DNA of 64,000 bases, taken from Gilliamella sp. wkB7. GTDB lineage: Bacteria > Pseudomonadota > Gammaproteobacteria > Enterobacterales > Orbaceae. Made by a program: the position numbers and the translations under genes. Positions 31,099 to 39,060 of the stretch are shown here, one piece after another (the first letter of the stretch is position 1; every line of letters starts with the position of its first letter). The notes beneath the pieces are model-generated. The model did not search any database. It saw nothing but the letters and a program-made list of their open reading frames with translations, and was not told the DNA's origin. The stretch spans positions 1,178,001 to 1,242,000 of the forward strand of contig NZ_CM004509.1 in assembly GCF_001693435.1 (NCBI RefSeq), read 5' to 3'.

Positions 31099-31813
31099 AT
31101 TTCCAACTTACAATACGAATTGGATTACCATTTGAATCAACAATTGCTGTGACAGTATTTTTAGTAATCTTACCACTATTACTCTTTTTACCGTAAAATG
31201 TGGTGGTAATTGTTAACGTATTATCGTCATTTTCGACATATTTAGTTTCAAGATGTTTATAAGTACTTACATCTTTTATTTTAAATTTTATTAATTTTTC
31301 AAGTTTACGGTGAGCACCATCTTCACCCGAGAATTGAGCGCTAATTATTTGCTGTCTTTCTAATATTGTCTGTAACTCATCGTGTTTAGTTTTATATTCT
31401 GAATTATCAGGAACAAGTTCTAATAGTTTACTATATAAATCAAATCGTTTCTGTAATTCAGATTCAGGGGTTGCACTAAGCTCATTTGACAAATCTGTAA
31501 TTTGTTTCTGAGTGTTAGTCTTTGTCAACTCGGCTTGAACCTGATCTTTCAATTTTAACAATGCTTCGTCTTCTGTAACCTGGTATTTATTGACTAAAGA
31601 AATTGCTTCATCATATTTTTTTTCTGTGATTAACTGATTAATTTGTGAAAAAATATTATCTTTATTTGAATTGAACTCAGAAATGAGCGCTTTCTTATCT
31701 TTGTCTATCTGATTATCGCCATCACTTAATGAAGTTTGTGTAAAAAACCAAAATGCGCCAACAATCAAACAACCACCCAAAAACCAAGCTAAAACTCTCT
31801 GCCATGTTTTCAT
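31097..31813 (-). CDS. membrane-anchored hypothetical protein with helical repeats
   Basis: 238 residues. One N-terminal membrane helix (about 7-26), then a charged helical region (about 30-160, TPR-like spacing and coiled-coil tendency: KKYDEAISLVNKYQ, ELQKRFDLYSKLLELVP), and a beta-rich C-terminal domain (about 160-238) ending RIVSWK. No family recognised. It lies alone between cas3 and a 916-bp gap; nothing ties it to CRISPR function. Confidence 0.75.
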   Translation of the reverse strand: MKTWQRVLAWFLGGCLIVGAFWFFTQTSLSDGDNQIDKDKKALISEFNSNKDNIFSQINQLITEKKYDEAISLVNKYQVTEDEALLKLKDQVQAELTKTNTQKQITDLSNELSATPESELQKRFDLYSKLLELVPDNSEYKTKHDELQTILERQQIISAQFSGEDGAHRKLEKLIKFKIKDVSTYKHLETKYVENDDNTLTITTTFYGKKSNSGKITKNTVTAIVDSNGNPIRIVSWK

Positions 31814-32729
31814 AAAAATCCTTAATCCATTGACTATTAAAAAAGACTGCTTACTTTACAACAATTTAGTTATTTAACAAATATTCTTTTGTTAATAACA
31901 TGATATAAAACTATAATTTTTAATTTGAAAATACATCATAATATAAAAGCTAAAGTCATAAAACCTTTTGCTATAAGTTATCTTAACATTCTCAACAAGT
32001 TATCCGCATTACCTTTTTTGTGTATAAACTCACCGATAATAGTAAAATTGTGTTTTTGATCACATTAAATTTATCAAAATGAGGGATATGTTTAATTACT
32101 AATTAGCGTGAGGATTAAAAAAATAGATATTCTATCCATAAAATAAATAGGTCAACTTTTAGATTTAATGAATTTATTAAAGAATAGTATTAAAAATCAT
32201 ATGTATTACTGTATCGCCTTTAAATAATAAATTTATTTACCAGTAAAGGTTACTAAAATTGATTTGCTCCTTAACAGACAAATTTAACTTTATGTATATA
32301 GGAAACACTAAACGTTTATAAGCTTGTATTGGTATAGTATCGATTTATCACTATATATAGGGATAAGAAACAATTTAATTATAACTACTTATTAAATAAT
32401 TAAAATAATCAATTAAAAACTCTAACAATTTTTTTCTTAGTTTTATACTTAAATATATCCATCATCTGAAATGTTTCGACAAAATAACTGATTGCACAAC
32501 GATAAAAAATAGTTTTTAACCTATCGATAGGATAGTGAATAGGATTTTAGTTTGAATAAATAATAGGGTCGAGTTTTATTTAAAAAATTAATTATATTAG
32601 TAAGTTATAATTTATTTTGTAAAAAATATTCAGGAGTCTATACCATTTTATTATTAAAATTATTAATTACACCTGATTTGTTATATTTTAGTTTTAACTT
32701 ATACCATATCAATATGTTAAAAAATTGAA
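31814..32729. other. 916-bp gap containing a CRISPR remnant
   Basis: No gene is supported on either strand. The only recognisable structure is the degenerate repeat-spacer-repeat unit at 32281-32371, listed separately. Confidence 0.5.
32281..32371. CRISPR. decayed CRISPR remnant (two degenerate repeats, one 32-bp spacer)
   Basis: Bases 32281-32308 match the 28-bp repeat of the main array at 20 of 28 positions without gaps, ending GGAAACAC. Exactly 32 bases later, 32341 onward (CGATTTATCACTATATATA) matches the 29-bp repeat at 15 of its first 19 positions and then needs a small indel. Both are in the same orientation as the main array. The exact 32-bp spacing makes chance resemblance unlikely. 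No further unit was seen one period to either side. Confidence 0.6.
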
Positions 32730-32963
32730 TTAATTTTGTTGGACTAAATGCAAAATATTGAGTATTGCGGTTTTTGCTTGATGACTGTTTTTCCAACAAG
32801 TTGAGCCTGTTAATAATGCACCCTTGTTAAGAATTTCATCCAAAGAAGCATTGCGTAATTTATCAAAAGAATCAAGTTGCATTTCTTCAAGTCTTTCAAT
32901 AATTTTAGTGCCAACAAATTTTAGTTCTAATAATTGCTGGCGTTCGGTTTCTGAAAAAGCCAT
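32730..32963 (-). CDS. Cdd1-like helix-hairpin-helix protein
   Basis: 77 residues, helical. LLELKFVGTKIIERLEEMQLDS is a helix-hairpin-helix-like segment and GSTCWKNSHQAKTAIL matches the conserved end of the Cdd1 (pathogenicity locus) family, whose function is unknown but which may bind DNA. Start at 32963: AGGA overlaps the earlier ATG at 32969 and is well spaced for this one. Downstream member of a three-gene minus-strand cluster. Confidence 0.65.
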   Translation of the reverse strand: MAFSETERQQLLELKFVGTKIIERLEEMQLDSFDKLRNASLDEILNKGALLTGSTCWKNSHQAKTAILNILHLVQQN

Positions 32964-33009
32964 ATTCATCCTATTAGGTTATATAGTTATATTTAATATT
33001 AAGTTACTT

Positions 33010-33525
33010 TTAAACTGGATTGTTGAGTTTTTTCCACTTTCTGATTTTCGATCTAAACGATTTAAATGGCGCAACAGAATTGATGTGAATAAAACGAGCG
33101 ACTGTCCAAGATTCAGGATAAGGTTTAGTCCAATTTCGAACATCTTTAATAAATAAGGTATCATCACTTAAAGACTCAATCCAATTGTTCCAAATCGTAA
33201 TTTGTTGTTTAAATGATTGGATTAATTCTGATAGAGATAGACCTTGATACGTATCATAGAATGTTTGATACAAACTACCTAAACGATTCCATTTATACTC
33301 AGGTGCAGGTAACTCGGGCGTTTTTCCTGCTAGTTCGTCATCATCCCAAGATTTAACTAATTTTAACCAGCCTAACTGATAAGCAATCATTTGGGCTGGG
33401 GTACGATCAACACCGTCAATTAAAAGATCTTTTTCAGATTCTAATAAATCAGTAAATTCATTAATAAACAGCTTGGCAGTTTTGTTTATTTCATCCAATA
33501 ACTGTTGTTTACTTGCATAAGCCAT
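33010..33525 (-). CDS. ClbS/DfsB family (DUF1706) protein
   Basis: 171 residues, predicted four-helix DinB-like bundle. Family features: starts YASKQQLLDEI, then DRTPAQMIAYQLGWLKLV and a C-terminal WTVARFIHINSVAPFKSFRSKIRKWKK. ClbS hydrolyses the cyclopropane warhead of colibactin and protects producers from self-damage, but most family members are uncharacterised. It lies 13 bp after a PchB-like gene. There is no colibactin-type synthase in the window, so a self-resistance role cannot be inferred here. Confidence 0.8.
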   Translation of the reverse strand: MAYASKQQLLDEINKTAKLFINEFTDLLESEKDLLIDGVDRTPAQMIAYQLGWLKLVKSWDDDELAGKTPELPAPEYKWNRLGSLYQTFYDTYQGLSLSELIQSFKQQITIWNNWIESLSDDTLFIKDVRNWTKPYPESWTVARFIHINSVAPFKSFRSKIRKWKKLNNPV

Positions 33526-33538
33526 ACAGAAACTATCC

Positions 33539-33853
33539 TTATTTTTCTTTATTATTAAATTGTTTTAATTCTTCATCAATAAAATAACGAACCAAATTAG
33601 CATATAACTCTTTAATTACATCACCATTTAGCCCTAACTCATTTGCCCAAATCTTTCGTTGTTCAAGCATACTGTCAAAACGGGCTTTTGCTTGTACATC
33701 ATTAGCATTTTTCTTAAATTTACTGGCCGCTTTGACATACTCAAAACGAGTAGCAAATAGCTTAATAACAGTATGATCAATTTTATCGATCTCAGTACGA
33801 ATATCATTCATATCATAGCATTGTTTAGGCGATCGCTTAGAGTTATATTCCAT
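33539..33853 (-). CDS. PchB / chorismate mutase type II family protein
   Basis: 104 residues, AroQ-type all-helical fold. IRTEIDKIDHTVIKLFATRFEYVKAASKFK and the tail YANLVRYFIDEELKQF match the isochorismate-pyruvate lyase PchB subgroup rather than PheA/TyrA mutases. It could make salicylate or act as a secondary chorismate mutase; there are no siderophore genes in view. First gene of the cluster with ClbS-like and Cdd1-like. Confidence 0.75.
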   Translation of the reverse strand: MEYNSKRSPKQCYDMNDIRTEIDKIDHTVIKLFATRFEYVKAASKFKKNANDVQAKARFDSMLEQRKIWANELGLNGDVIKELYANLVRYFIDEELKQFNNKEK

Positions 33854-34275
33854 GTTATTTAACCTTTAGATAGTTATTAATATTGTAGAAATAGTGATGG
33901 TATGTTACCTCTAAAACTTTATTACTAAAGTTTGATTAGTCCATAATCTTCAATTAAATTGATTTCAAGAAACAAAGCTCATTTACTTTATCCACAATAT
34001 AATTTTTGGCTTGTTCAATATAATAATAACAACCAACAAATATACTACACCGTTACTTCAAAAAAGTAACTCAATTATAAATTTACTAACATTATTAGTT
34101 TTTGTGTCGAGTAACATAATTTTAATAAGATTGACCGCAAAATTTTGTTTGTTAAATACACTACGTGTTAATTTTCAGTTTATGCATCGCTAATTTAGTT
34201 TTATATTTAATTTAAGCACAACCATTATTTATAGAATGATATATTTTTTAAAGGAATACTGTCAGTATGACTCAA

Positions 34276-34422
34276 CATATACCTAAAAATTCTGGTTGTA
34301 AATGTTTCTTACTGGTGCTTAATGAATAATAAAATAGACTTTAAGCCTTGTGTTTGTTGGGTTTGATGTGTTTTAAAGGGTTTAAAAGAATGTTACTGAT
34401 TCTTGAATTGGTGGGCCAAGGG
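34276..34422. repeat. left end direct repeat (attL region)
   Basis: 147 bp that align with 46800-46947 (148 bp) with about 21 substitutions and one 1-base gap. The inner end (GAATTGGTGG-GCCAAGGG) copies the 3' end of the tRNA-Ala gene, so this is the left attachment site. The outer 125 bp resemble the DNA between the integrase and the tRNA at the right end. Confidence 0.85.
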
Positions 34423-34485
34423 AAACAGAATCATATAGATAAACACACTGAAAATACTGGAAGATTAACTTTTAAAAATCGAATC

Positions 34486-34511
34486 GTATACCTAAACGTA
34501 TACCTAAAACA
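34486..34511. repeat. integrase arm-type repeats, left end
   Basis: Two direct copies of GTATACCTAAA-like sequence (GTATACCTAAAC, GTATACCTAAAA) about 65 bp inside attL. The same pair occurs at 46789-46811 near attR, with an inverted copy at about 46757-46769 and a single copy at 34277-34287. Position and symmetry fit arm-binding sites of the tyrosine integrase; this is inference. Confidence 0.5.
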
Positions 34512-34686
34512 AAAAGTGCCCCCCAATATTAGGTATTTTAATCTTGCCAAATTGAAAGGTTAAAAATTGGTTTTAGAATTTTGACGGTGTAAAAATTTAT
34601 CTAGGTGAGCGGTATCCGTTAATTATGTTTTAGATTTTTTATACCTCCCCCCCATAAAAATAAAATTTTATAAAAAAGTATGCACG

Positions 34687-34783
34687 GTGTTCACTACCTG
34701 CTTGAAGCCTTATTCTAAAAGGGTTTGAGTGGTGTATACTTGAATGTTTACTATTCACAAGTATACACTTTAGGTATTCACTC
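34687..34783 (-). repeat. iteron-like sites TAGTGAAYAS, left cluster
   Basis: Read on the minus strand: TAGTGAACAC (34687-34696), TTGTGAATAG (34751-34760) and GAGTGAATAC (34774-34783). The last two flank part of an interrupted palindrome (GTGTATACTTG 34732-34742 with CAAGTATACAC 34758-34768). They match the tandem cluster at 45221-45327 and lie just downstream of the primase gene. Confidence 0.5.
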
Positions 34784-34791
34784 AATAAAAA

Positions 34792-34809
34792 ACCGCCAAT
34801 TAGGGCGGT
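34792..34809 (-). terminator. terminator of primase gene
   Basis: ACCGCC / GGCGGT stem with a 6-nt loop. On the minus strand it is followed by a T6 run, 27 bp past the primase stop. Confidence 0.85.
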
Positions 34810-34836
34810 CTTATTTTAGTGGTTCAATTTGAGCTA

Positions 34837-37182
34837 CTAGTTAGGATCTTCGGCTTTAGGTAGCCAATCTTTACACATATCTGGGTTTATTTCTAAATTA
34901 GTTTTTACCCCTATATTAGTTCGTTTTTTAATGTACGCCTTTCTATTTTCTTTTATGGCGTAATTTAATGATAAACCGAACCCACTCAAGGACAATGGAT
35001 TATTAAGCCCTGTATTTCGCACATACTCAATATAAGCATGATATAAATATTTTTTAGGGTTAAATGGTATTATGCCTAAATTACCCATAAGCATACCATC
35101 GGGATGATCCAGCACATCAAGATAACTACAAAAATCTACCAAGTGGTCAGATTCGCGTTTAATCGCCGTCGCTTCGTCTGATTGTTGTTGCTGGTGTAGT
35201 CTTTCTTTGGCTTCTGCTGGACTGGTAAACTCATTTAATAGCAACCTCACAATTGAGGGTAGCTCTTGCTCTATTTTGCTAACCAAGTTTAAATCTCGCT
35301 CTTTTTCAGGGATAACCTCGCCAAAGTGAAAGATAACCCGACGCCGTGATATACCGCCGTTACGCTCATTAAATCTCATTGCCTCGTTATTGATAACCAA
35401 GACTACCGCAGGGATTTTACAAGAATAGGGTTGCTTGTGTTTTGGGTCTATTGTGACTTCATCACCGCCAGTAATCGCTTTTAATCCTGCACCACTGCCC
35501 ATATATCGCGGTTGGTCTGGTAATATGACTAATGAGTAACCCACGATTAAGGCTCTGTCCCTTGCCTTTTCTAATGCGTCCATAGTGCCTATTACAGTAT
35601 TGTTTTTACCTGATAACATCGTCGAAATTTCAGCAAAAACACTTTTACCGCTACCGCCTGCGCCTGTAACCTCTAAGAATAATTGCCAGTCATGACGATT
35701 AGCCAATATCATATATAGCGCAGCTAAGATATTTTTAGCCTTATCTTGATTGCCTGATGCTCTTTTTAGCCATTTAGCAAAGTTCGGTGCGTGAGTTTCG
35801 AAAGATTCATTTTCTTTGGCAGGGTAATAATCAATATCATTACTTACCAATAACCAATCTTGCTTATTGTGTGGTCTGAAAGTTTGTGTCTTCAGCTCAT
35901 AAACACCATTTTTAAAACAAATTAAATCCTTTTGAGAGCTTCCCATTGCAGGTAAAGATAGTCTGAGGGTTTCAACCGCAGAACTTATGCGCATAGGGTT
36001 AAATGGCTCACCTGATTGATTAAATAAATCGGCTAATGTTCGCATCAAAACTTTATCGCTAATGGGTTGCCATGCATTAGCTTGATAGTAATAAATTTCA
36101 TCGGTAGTAAGATTAATAGCAAGGTTATTATCATAATATTGATTAAGCAGTTCGGCGCGCTGATTTGATGCCATTTGCGATAAATTCATGTTTTGGGTTT
36201 CAAGTTTTTTCAAGTTTTGGTTGTTCGTATTTGTTAAGGTTTGAACGTTAATTTTTGATAAGTTTTTATCGAATAAAGCTGAAGTTTTCTGAAGTCCGAA
36301 TTGTTGTCTATAATCATCCCAATCACATTTATAATCAGTGTCAGGGATTGTGTAATAACCATTTACCGCTTTAGCCGCTTCTATCGCTTTTTCTTTACCT
36401 GTGTTTTTATGATTACCTATATCATTATCACCCGCAATAATAATATTTACGGTAGTATTAACCTCACGAATAGCGTTAGCCACATGAATAAGGTTGCCTG
36501 CATCAATAGCAGATATCACCATTGACCGATGGCGGAATTCCGCTATCGATATACCTGTGGCTAATCCCTCGCAAATAATAATCTCGGTAGCTGTGAGTAA
36601 TTCTTTTTTTACCTCGTCAGGCTTGCCCAAATTTGGGCTAACCCATATAAAAGCACCTTTCTTATTTGAGCCTCTCATTAAGCGCTTATTTCCGTTTGGC
36701 TCGATAAATTGACCGCCTGTATATTCACTGTTGATATTAATCAAAGGTACAAAGATACGCCCATCATCTAGCAAGGTTAAATCGAACGTTAACCCTTTTT
36801 CAGTGAGGTAATCCGACTGCCCTAATATTGCTTTAGATAGTAAATATTCAACCTTTTTAAATATGGTCTTACTCTGTAGGTCGGATTTCAAATCCGAGCT
36901 TGTGGCTTTATGATTATTTAAATTTAAGCATTCAGCTACCTTACTACTAGCTTTTTTAGAATCACAATGATAATAGTTTTTGATAAGTTCTAAGCCGTCA
37001 CCGCTACCGCATTGATTGCAGATATAAGTACCGCGCCCATTTTTATTATCAAACCTAAATCTATCTTTACCACCGCAGACAGGGCAAGGACAATGCTTTC
37101 CATTACCCACCTCAATGCCTAATGAACTAAAGATTGATTGCCATTTACCCACCGCTTCGGCTGTAATTTCGTTTATTTTCAT
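34837..37182 (-). CDS. P4 alpha-like primase-helicase
   Basis: Replication protein of 781 residues. N-terminal zinc ribbon (CPCPVCGGKDRF...YICNQCGSGDGLEL), Toprim-type primase motifs (IICEGLATGISIAEF; IIAGDNDIGNHKNTGK), a linker, then a D5-type SF3 helicase with Walker A EVTGAGGSGKSVF and downstream VLVINNEAMRFNERNGGISRRRV. This architecture is that of phage P4 alpha. ATG 37182 is favoured over an upstream GTG because AAGGTGG is correctly spaced. Last gene of a minus-strand operon starting near Rha. Confidence 0.92.
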   Translation of the reverse strand: MKINEITAEAVGKWQSIFSSLGIEVGNGKHCPCPVCGGKDRFRFDNKNGRGTYICNQCGSGDGLELIKNYYHCDSKKASSKVAECLNLNNHKATSSDLKSDLQSKTIFKKVEYLLSKAILGQSDYLTEKGLTFDLTLLDDGRIFVPLININSEYTGGQFIEPNGNKRLMRGSNKKGAFIWVSPNLGKPDEVKKELLTATEIIICEGLATGISIAEFRHRSMVISAIDAGNLIHVANAIREVNTTVNIIIAGDNDIGNHKNTGKEKAIEAAKAVNGYYTIPDTDYKCDWDDYRQQFGLQKTSALFDKNLSKINVQTLTNTNNQNLKKLETQNMNLSQMASNQRAELLNQYYDNNLAINLTTDEIYYYQANAWQPISDKVLMRTLADLFNQSGEPFNPMRISSAVETLRLSLPAMGSSQKDLICFKNGVYELKTQTFRPHNKQDWLLVSNDIDYYPAKENESFETHAPNFAKWLKRASGNQDKAKNILAALYMILANRHDWQLFLEVTGAGGSGKSVFAEISTMLSGKNNTVIGTMDALEKARDRALIVGYSLVILPDQPRYMGSGAGLKAITGGDEVTIDPKHKQPYSCKIPAVVLVINNEAMRFNERNGGISRRRVIFHFGEVIPEKERDLNLVSKIEQELPSIVRLLLNEFTSPAEAKERLHQQQQSDEATAIKRESDHLVDFCSYLDVLDHPDGMLMGNLGIIPFNPKKYLYHAYIEYVRNTGLNNPLSLSGFGLSLNYAIKENRKAYIKKRTNIGVKTNLEINPDMCKDWLPKAEDPN

Positions 37183-37192
37183 TACCGCCACC

Positions 37193-37567
37193 TTAGTGAA
37201 TTGTCGCGTTAGATTCAGCTTTGATATCTTCGACTAAACCAATAAACAATGTTGAAAGCAATTTTTGCCCGAACGGAGTTAATGAAATAGGTTTATCTGC
37301 GTTTTCTGTGTACATGTCTTTTAACGCGCCATAAGTGCGATTTAATCCCTCGCTTTCGCCGAAATTCTCAATCAGGTATTGCTTCAGGTTGATTTTTAAC
37401 CCTAGTACAATTAAATCTTTGTTAATATCAATTTTAGTACCCTCATGAATAAATACTTGACTATCATTTTTGTTAATCTGCTCAATTAAAAACAAACTTG
37501 CCACTATTGCCATAACTGAATCAACGATGATATGGTGAATTGCGGTTACTTTTTGCTGATTATTCAT
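37193..37567 (-). CDS. small hypothetical protein of satellite operon
   Basis: 124 residues, mixed helix/strand, no family recognised. Contains a hydrophobic stretch at about 12-28 (IIVDSVMAIVASLFLIE). AAGGAG stands eight bases before ATG. Lies immediately upstream of the primase gene (10-bp gap), so probably co-expressed. Confidence 0.7.
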   Translation of the reverse strand: MNNQQKVTAIHHIIVDSVMAIVASLFLIEQINKNDSQVFIHEGTKIDINKDLIVLGLKINLKQYLIENFGESEGLNRTYGALKDMYTENADKPISLTPFGQKLLSTLFIGLVEDIKAESNATIH

Positions 37568-37572
37568 GATAA

Positions 37573-37752
37573 TTACTCCTTGATTTGTTCCATATATCTT
37601 CTAACTTCGGGCGGTAATCGTTTGGTTAAATCTGCTAGCAAGTGCGGAATGTCAGCCTTGCCAAAAGAAATAATTTCCACATATTTGTTATTTTTGAGTC
37701 TTAGCGCGGTAATAGTCCCGTTACTATTGTATTTGAAGTCAAATTCTTTCAT
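37573..37752 (-). CDS. 59-residue hypothetical protein
   Basis: Starts MKEFDFKYNSNGTITALRL and ends RRYMEQIKE. Its ATG overlaps the TGA of the upstream small ORF (ATGA), indicating coupled translation, and it stops 6 bp before the next gene. The charged sequence with no membrane helix suggests a small soluble protein. Function unknown. Confidence 0.65.
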   Translation of the reverse strand: MKEFDFKYNSNGTITALRLKNNKYVEIISFGKADIPHLLADLTKRLPPEVRRYMEQIKE

Positions 37753-37958
37753 TTTCGCCCCTTAGATTCAGTTTCACTACTAAATAGCTTCTTAGAATCA
37801 GTTATTAAGTCTGATATAGCCCATAGCACATATGAGCGTAACTCGTCACTTAATTTTGTATCTTTATCACATTCAGACATTAACAGGGTTGTAATAGCGT
37901 TCGCTTGGTCGAGTTTAGAGTTGATACTATCAACTGCATCTAATGAGATATTAGCCAT
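37749..37958 (-). CDS. 69-residue hypothetical protein
   Basis: Helical (MANISLDAVDSINSKLDQAN...LLMSECDKD...LWAISDLITDSKKLF). It shares the WAxxDLIxDxxK pattern near its end with the neighbouring 78-residue ORF upstream (LLWATGDLIEDAYKEL), so the two are probably distant paralogues. AAGGAG lies eight bases upstream of ATG. Function unknown. Confidence 0.7.
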   Translation of the reverse strand: MANISLDAVDSINSKLDQANAITTLLMSECDKDTKLSDELRSYVLWAISDLITDSKKLFSSETESKGRK

Positions 37959-38187
37959 TGTTTTTATCTCCTTTGAAATCGATATTTAACAGTTCCTTGT
38001 AAGCATCTTCGATTAAGTCCCCAGTTGCCCAAAGTAAGTTCCCTATATCGCAATGTTCAATAAAAGGTTCTTCCAGTCCCTCATCTTTATAATTGTGATT
38101 ATCCAAAATTACCTTAATCATGCTTTGTGCTTGTGCTAGTTTAGTTTCAATATTATTTATTAATCGGTGGTTATGAGCATTATTCAT
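37951..38187 (-). CDS. 78-residue hypothetical protein
   Basis: Start at 38187 (MNNAHNHR), with GGAGG eight bases upstream; it overlaps the end of the Icd-like gene by 8 bp and the next small ORF by 8 bp. Helical, LAQAQSMIKVIL and LLWATGDLIEDAYKEL. Resembles its downstream neighbour. Members of such paired small ORFs are common in P4-type islands but uncharacterised. Confidence 0.7.
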   Translation of the reverse strand: MNNAHNHRLINNIETKLAQAQSMIKVILDNHNYKDEGLEEPFIEHCDIGNLLWATGDLIEDAYKELLNIDFKGDKNNG

Positions 38188-38389
38188 GACTGTAACCTCC
38201 CCAAGTTCTGACTCGTTCAATGATTGGCGTTATTCGAATTCTGGCGATAAAGATAAGAGATTGCTTGCCTAAATTTTTACGTGCTTGTCGTTCGGTTGTT
38301 GCTGTAGTTTGGATAACTTGAGCGGTTGAAAGGTCGTAAAATTTAAATAGTTTTTGTGTGGATACAATAGGGGTAGGGGTAGTAGTCAT
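38180..38389 (-). CDS. host cell-division inhibitor Icd-like protein
   Basis: 69 residues from MTTTPTPIVSTQKLFKF to the GGYSHE end. The pattern of an N-terminal FKFYDLS segment followed by TTATTERQARKNLGKQSLIFIARI resembles the Icd-like family of P4-type elements (ERxARRxLAxxxVLxFAxRL). A near-ideal GGAGG lies eight bases before ATG 38389, so this internal start is probably used although the frame is open upstream into the Ash-like ORF. Confidence 0.6.
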   Translation of the reverse strand: MTTTPTPIVSTQKLFKFYDLSTAQVIQTTATTERQARKNLGKQSLIFIARIRITPIIERVRTWGGYSHE

Positions 38390-39049
38390 AATGACAGCCT
38401 CCAGTAGATAATTATTAAGATAATCACCGCTAGAGGTTCCAATCTCGTTGGCGGTGACGTTAGCAGGGTTGGAACTACTAGCTCTACTGGATGCTAGCCA
38501 TCCTTTCGGATGCCCCACTAACGCCACCATAGAAAAAGATTTGATAAATAGGCGTGCGTAAGCATTGACACAAAAAAAGACGCTTAGGGCGTCATGTGTC
38601 GCCAGTAGGATAAACAGGGTTCCAATCCTGACACTAGATTTTGCTAGTGCAAGATTAATATAGCCCAAATTCTGAAATTCATGCAAGCGATTTTTTATTT
38701 TCGTGCGAATTATTGCCACTTGTCGCGAGAAACTCACCAAACCAAACAAGAAATAATTTACTATCTTAATACCACCAAAAAGTGGTATTTGTTTTCTTGG
38801 TCTCTTTTTTATGGACTGACAAAACCAAGTTATTAGTATTCTGCTTTCTCTTTTTATGGACATGCAAAACCATTTTTTTAAATTCAACCCCATGTAATGA
38901 GTTTTCTGACGCATACGCGCGCGCGTAGTGATATCAATAAAATCTTCCCTAACGTGTCGGAAAATTGCGCCGTAGTGATTCTCATGGTGATTATTTAAGG
39001 TTTGGGTATACATCGGAATTGCTAAATTGTTATATAAGCTTGTAGCCAT
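38180..39049 (-). CDS. Ash-family-like long ORF with nested Icd-like gene
   Basis: 289-codon open frame beginning at ATG 39049 with AGAGGG upstream, 12 bp after the Rha stop. The segment SMVALVGHPKGWLASSRASSSNPANVTANEIGTSSGD (about 173-210) has the Ash-family hallmark (GxPxGxxxSxxA...P..VT..EIGTSSG). The N-terminal half is basic and contains two similar Lys/Arg-rich segments (SIKRESRILITWF, SIKKRPRKQ), possibly from repeated leader DNA rather than a folded domain. Whether the whole frame is translated is uncertain. Confidence 0.45.
   Translation of the reverse strand: MATSLYNNLAIPMYTQTLNNHHENHYGAIFRHVREDFIDITTRARMRQKTHYMGLNLKKWFCMSIKRESRILITWFCQSIKKRPRKQIPLFGGIKIVNYFLFGLVSFSRQVAIIRTKIKNRLHEFQNLGYINLALAKSSVRIGTLFILLATHDALSVFFCVNAYARLFIKSFSMVALVGHPKGWLASSRASSSNPANVTANEIGTSSGDYLNNYLLEAVIMTTTPTPIVSTQKLFKFYDLSTAQVIQTTATTERQARKNLGKQSLIFIARIRITPIIERVRTWGGYSHE
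38431..38650. ncRNA. candidate P4 CI-like regulatory RNA region
   Basis: Contains GGTTCCAA (38435-38442), its complement GTTGGAAC (38468-38475) and a second GGGTTCCAA (38617-38625), plus a 6-bp hairpin CACTAG/CTAGTG (38632-38649). P4 immunity uses a short CI RNA whose seqB pairs with seqA and seqC in the leader of the alpha operon; the arrangement and location upstream of the alpha-like gene fit that model. Based on pattern only. Confidence 0.3.
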
Positions 39050-39060
39050 GATTAAGCCCT

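Larger units (their letters stand above)
33854..34836. other. 983-bp non-coding region: element left end
   Basis: No gene supported. Contains attL-type repeat (34276-34422), arm-type repeats near 34486-34511, a C7 tract at about 34644-34650, iteron-like sites (34687-34783) and the terminator of the primase gene. All are listed separately. Confidence 0.6.

Noticed and set aside
34348..34563. 71-codon frame across attL
   Set aside because: Overlaps the end repeat and arm sites, no ribosome-binding site, unrelated composition; not a gene.
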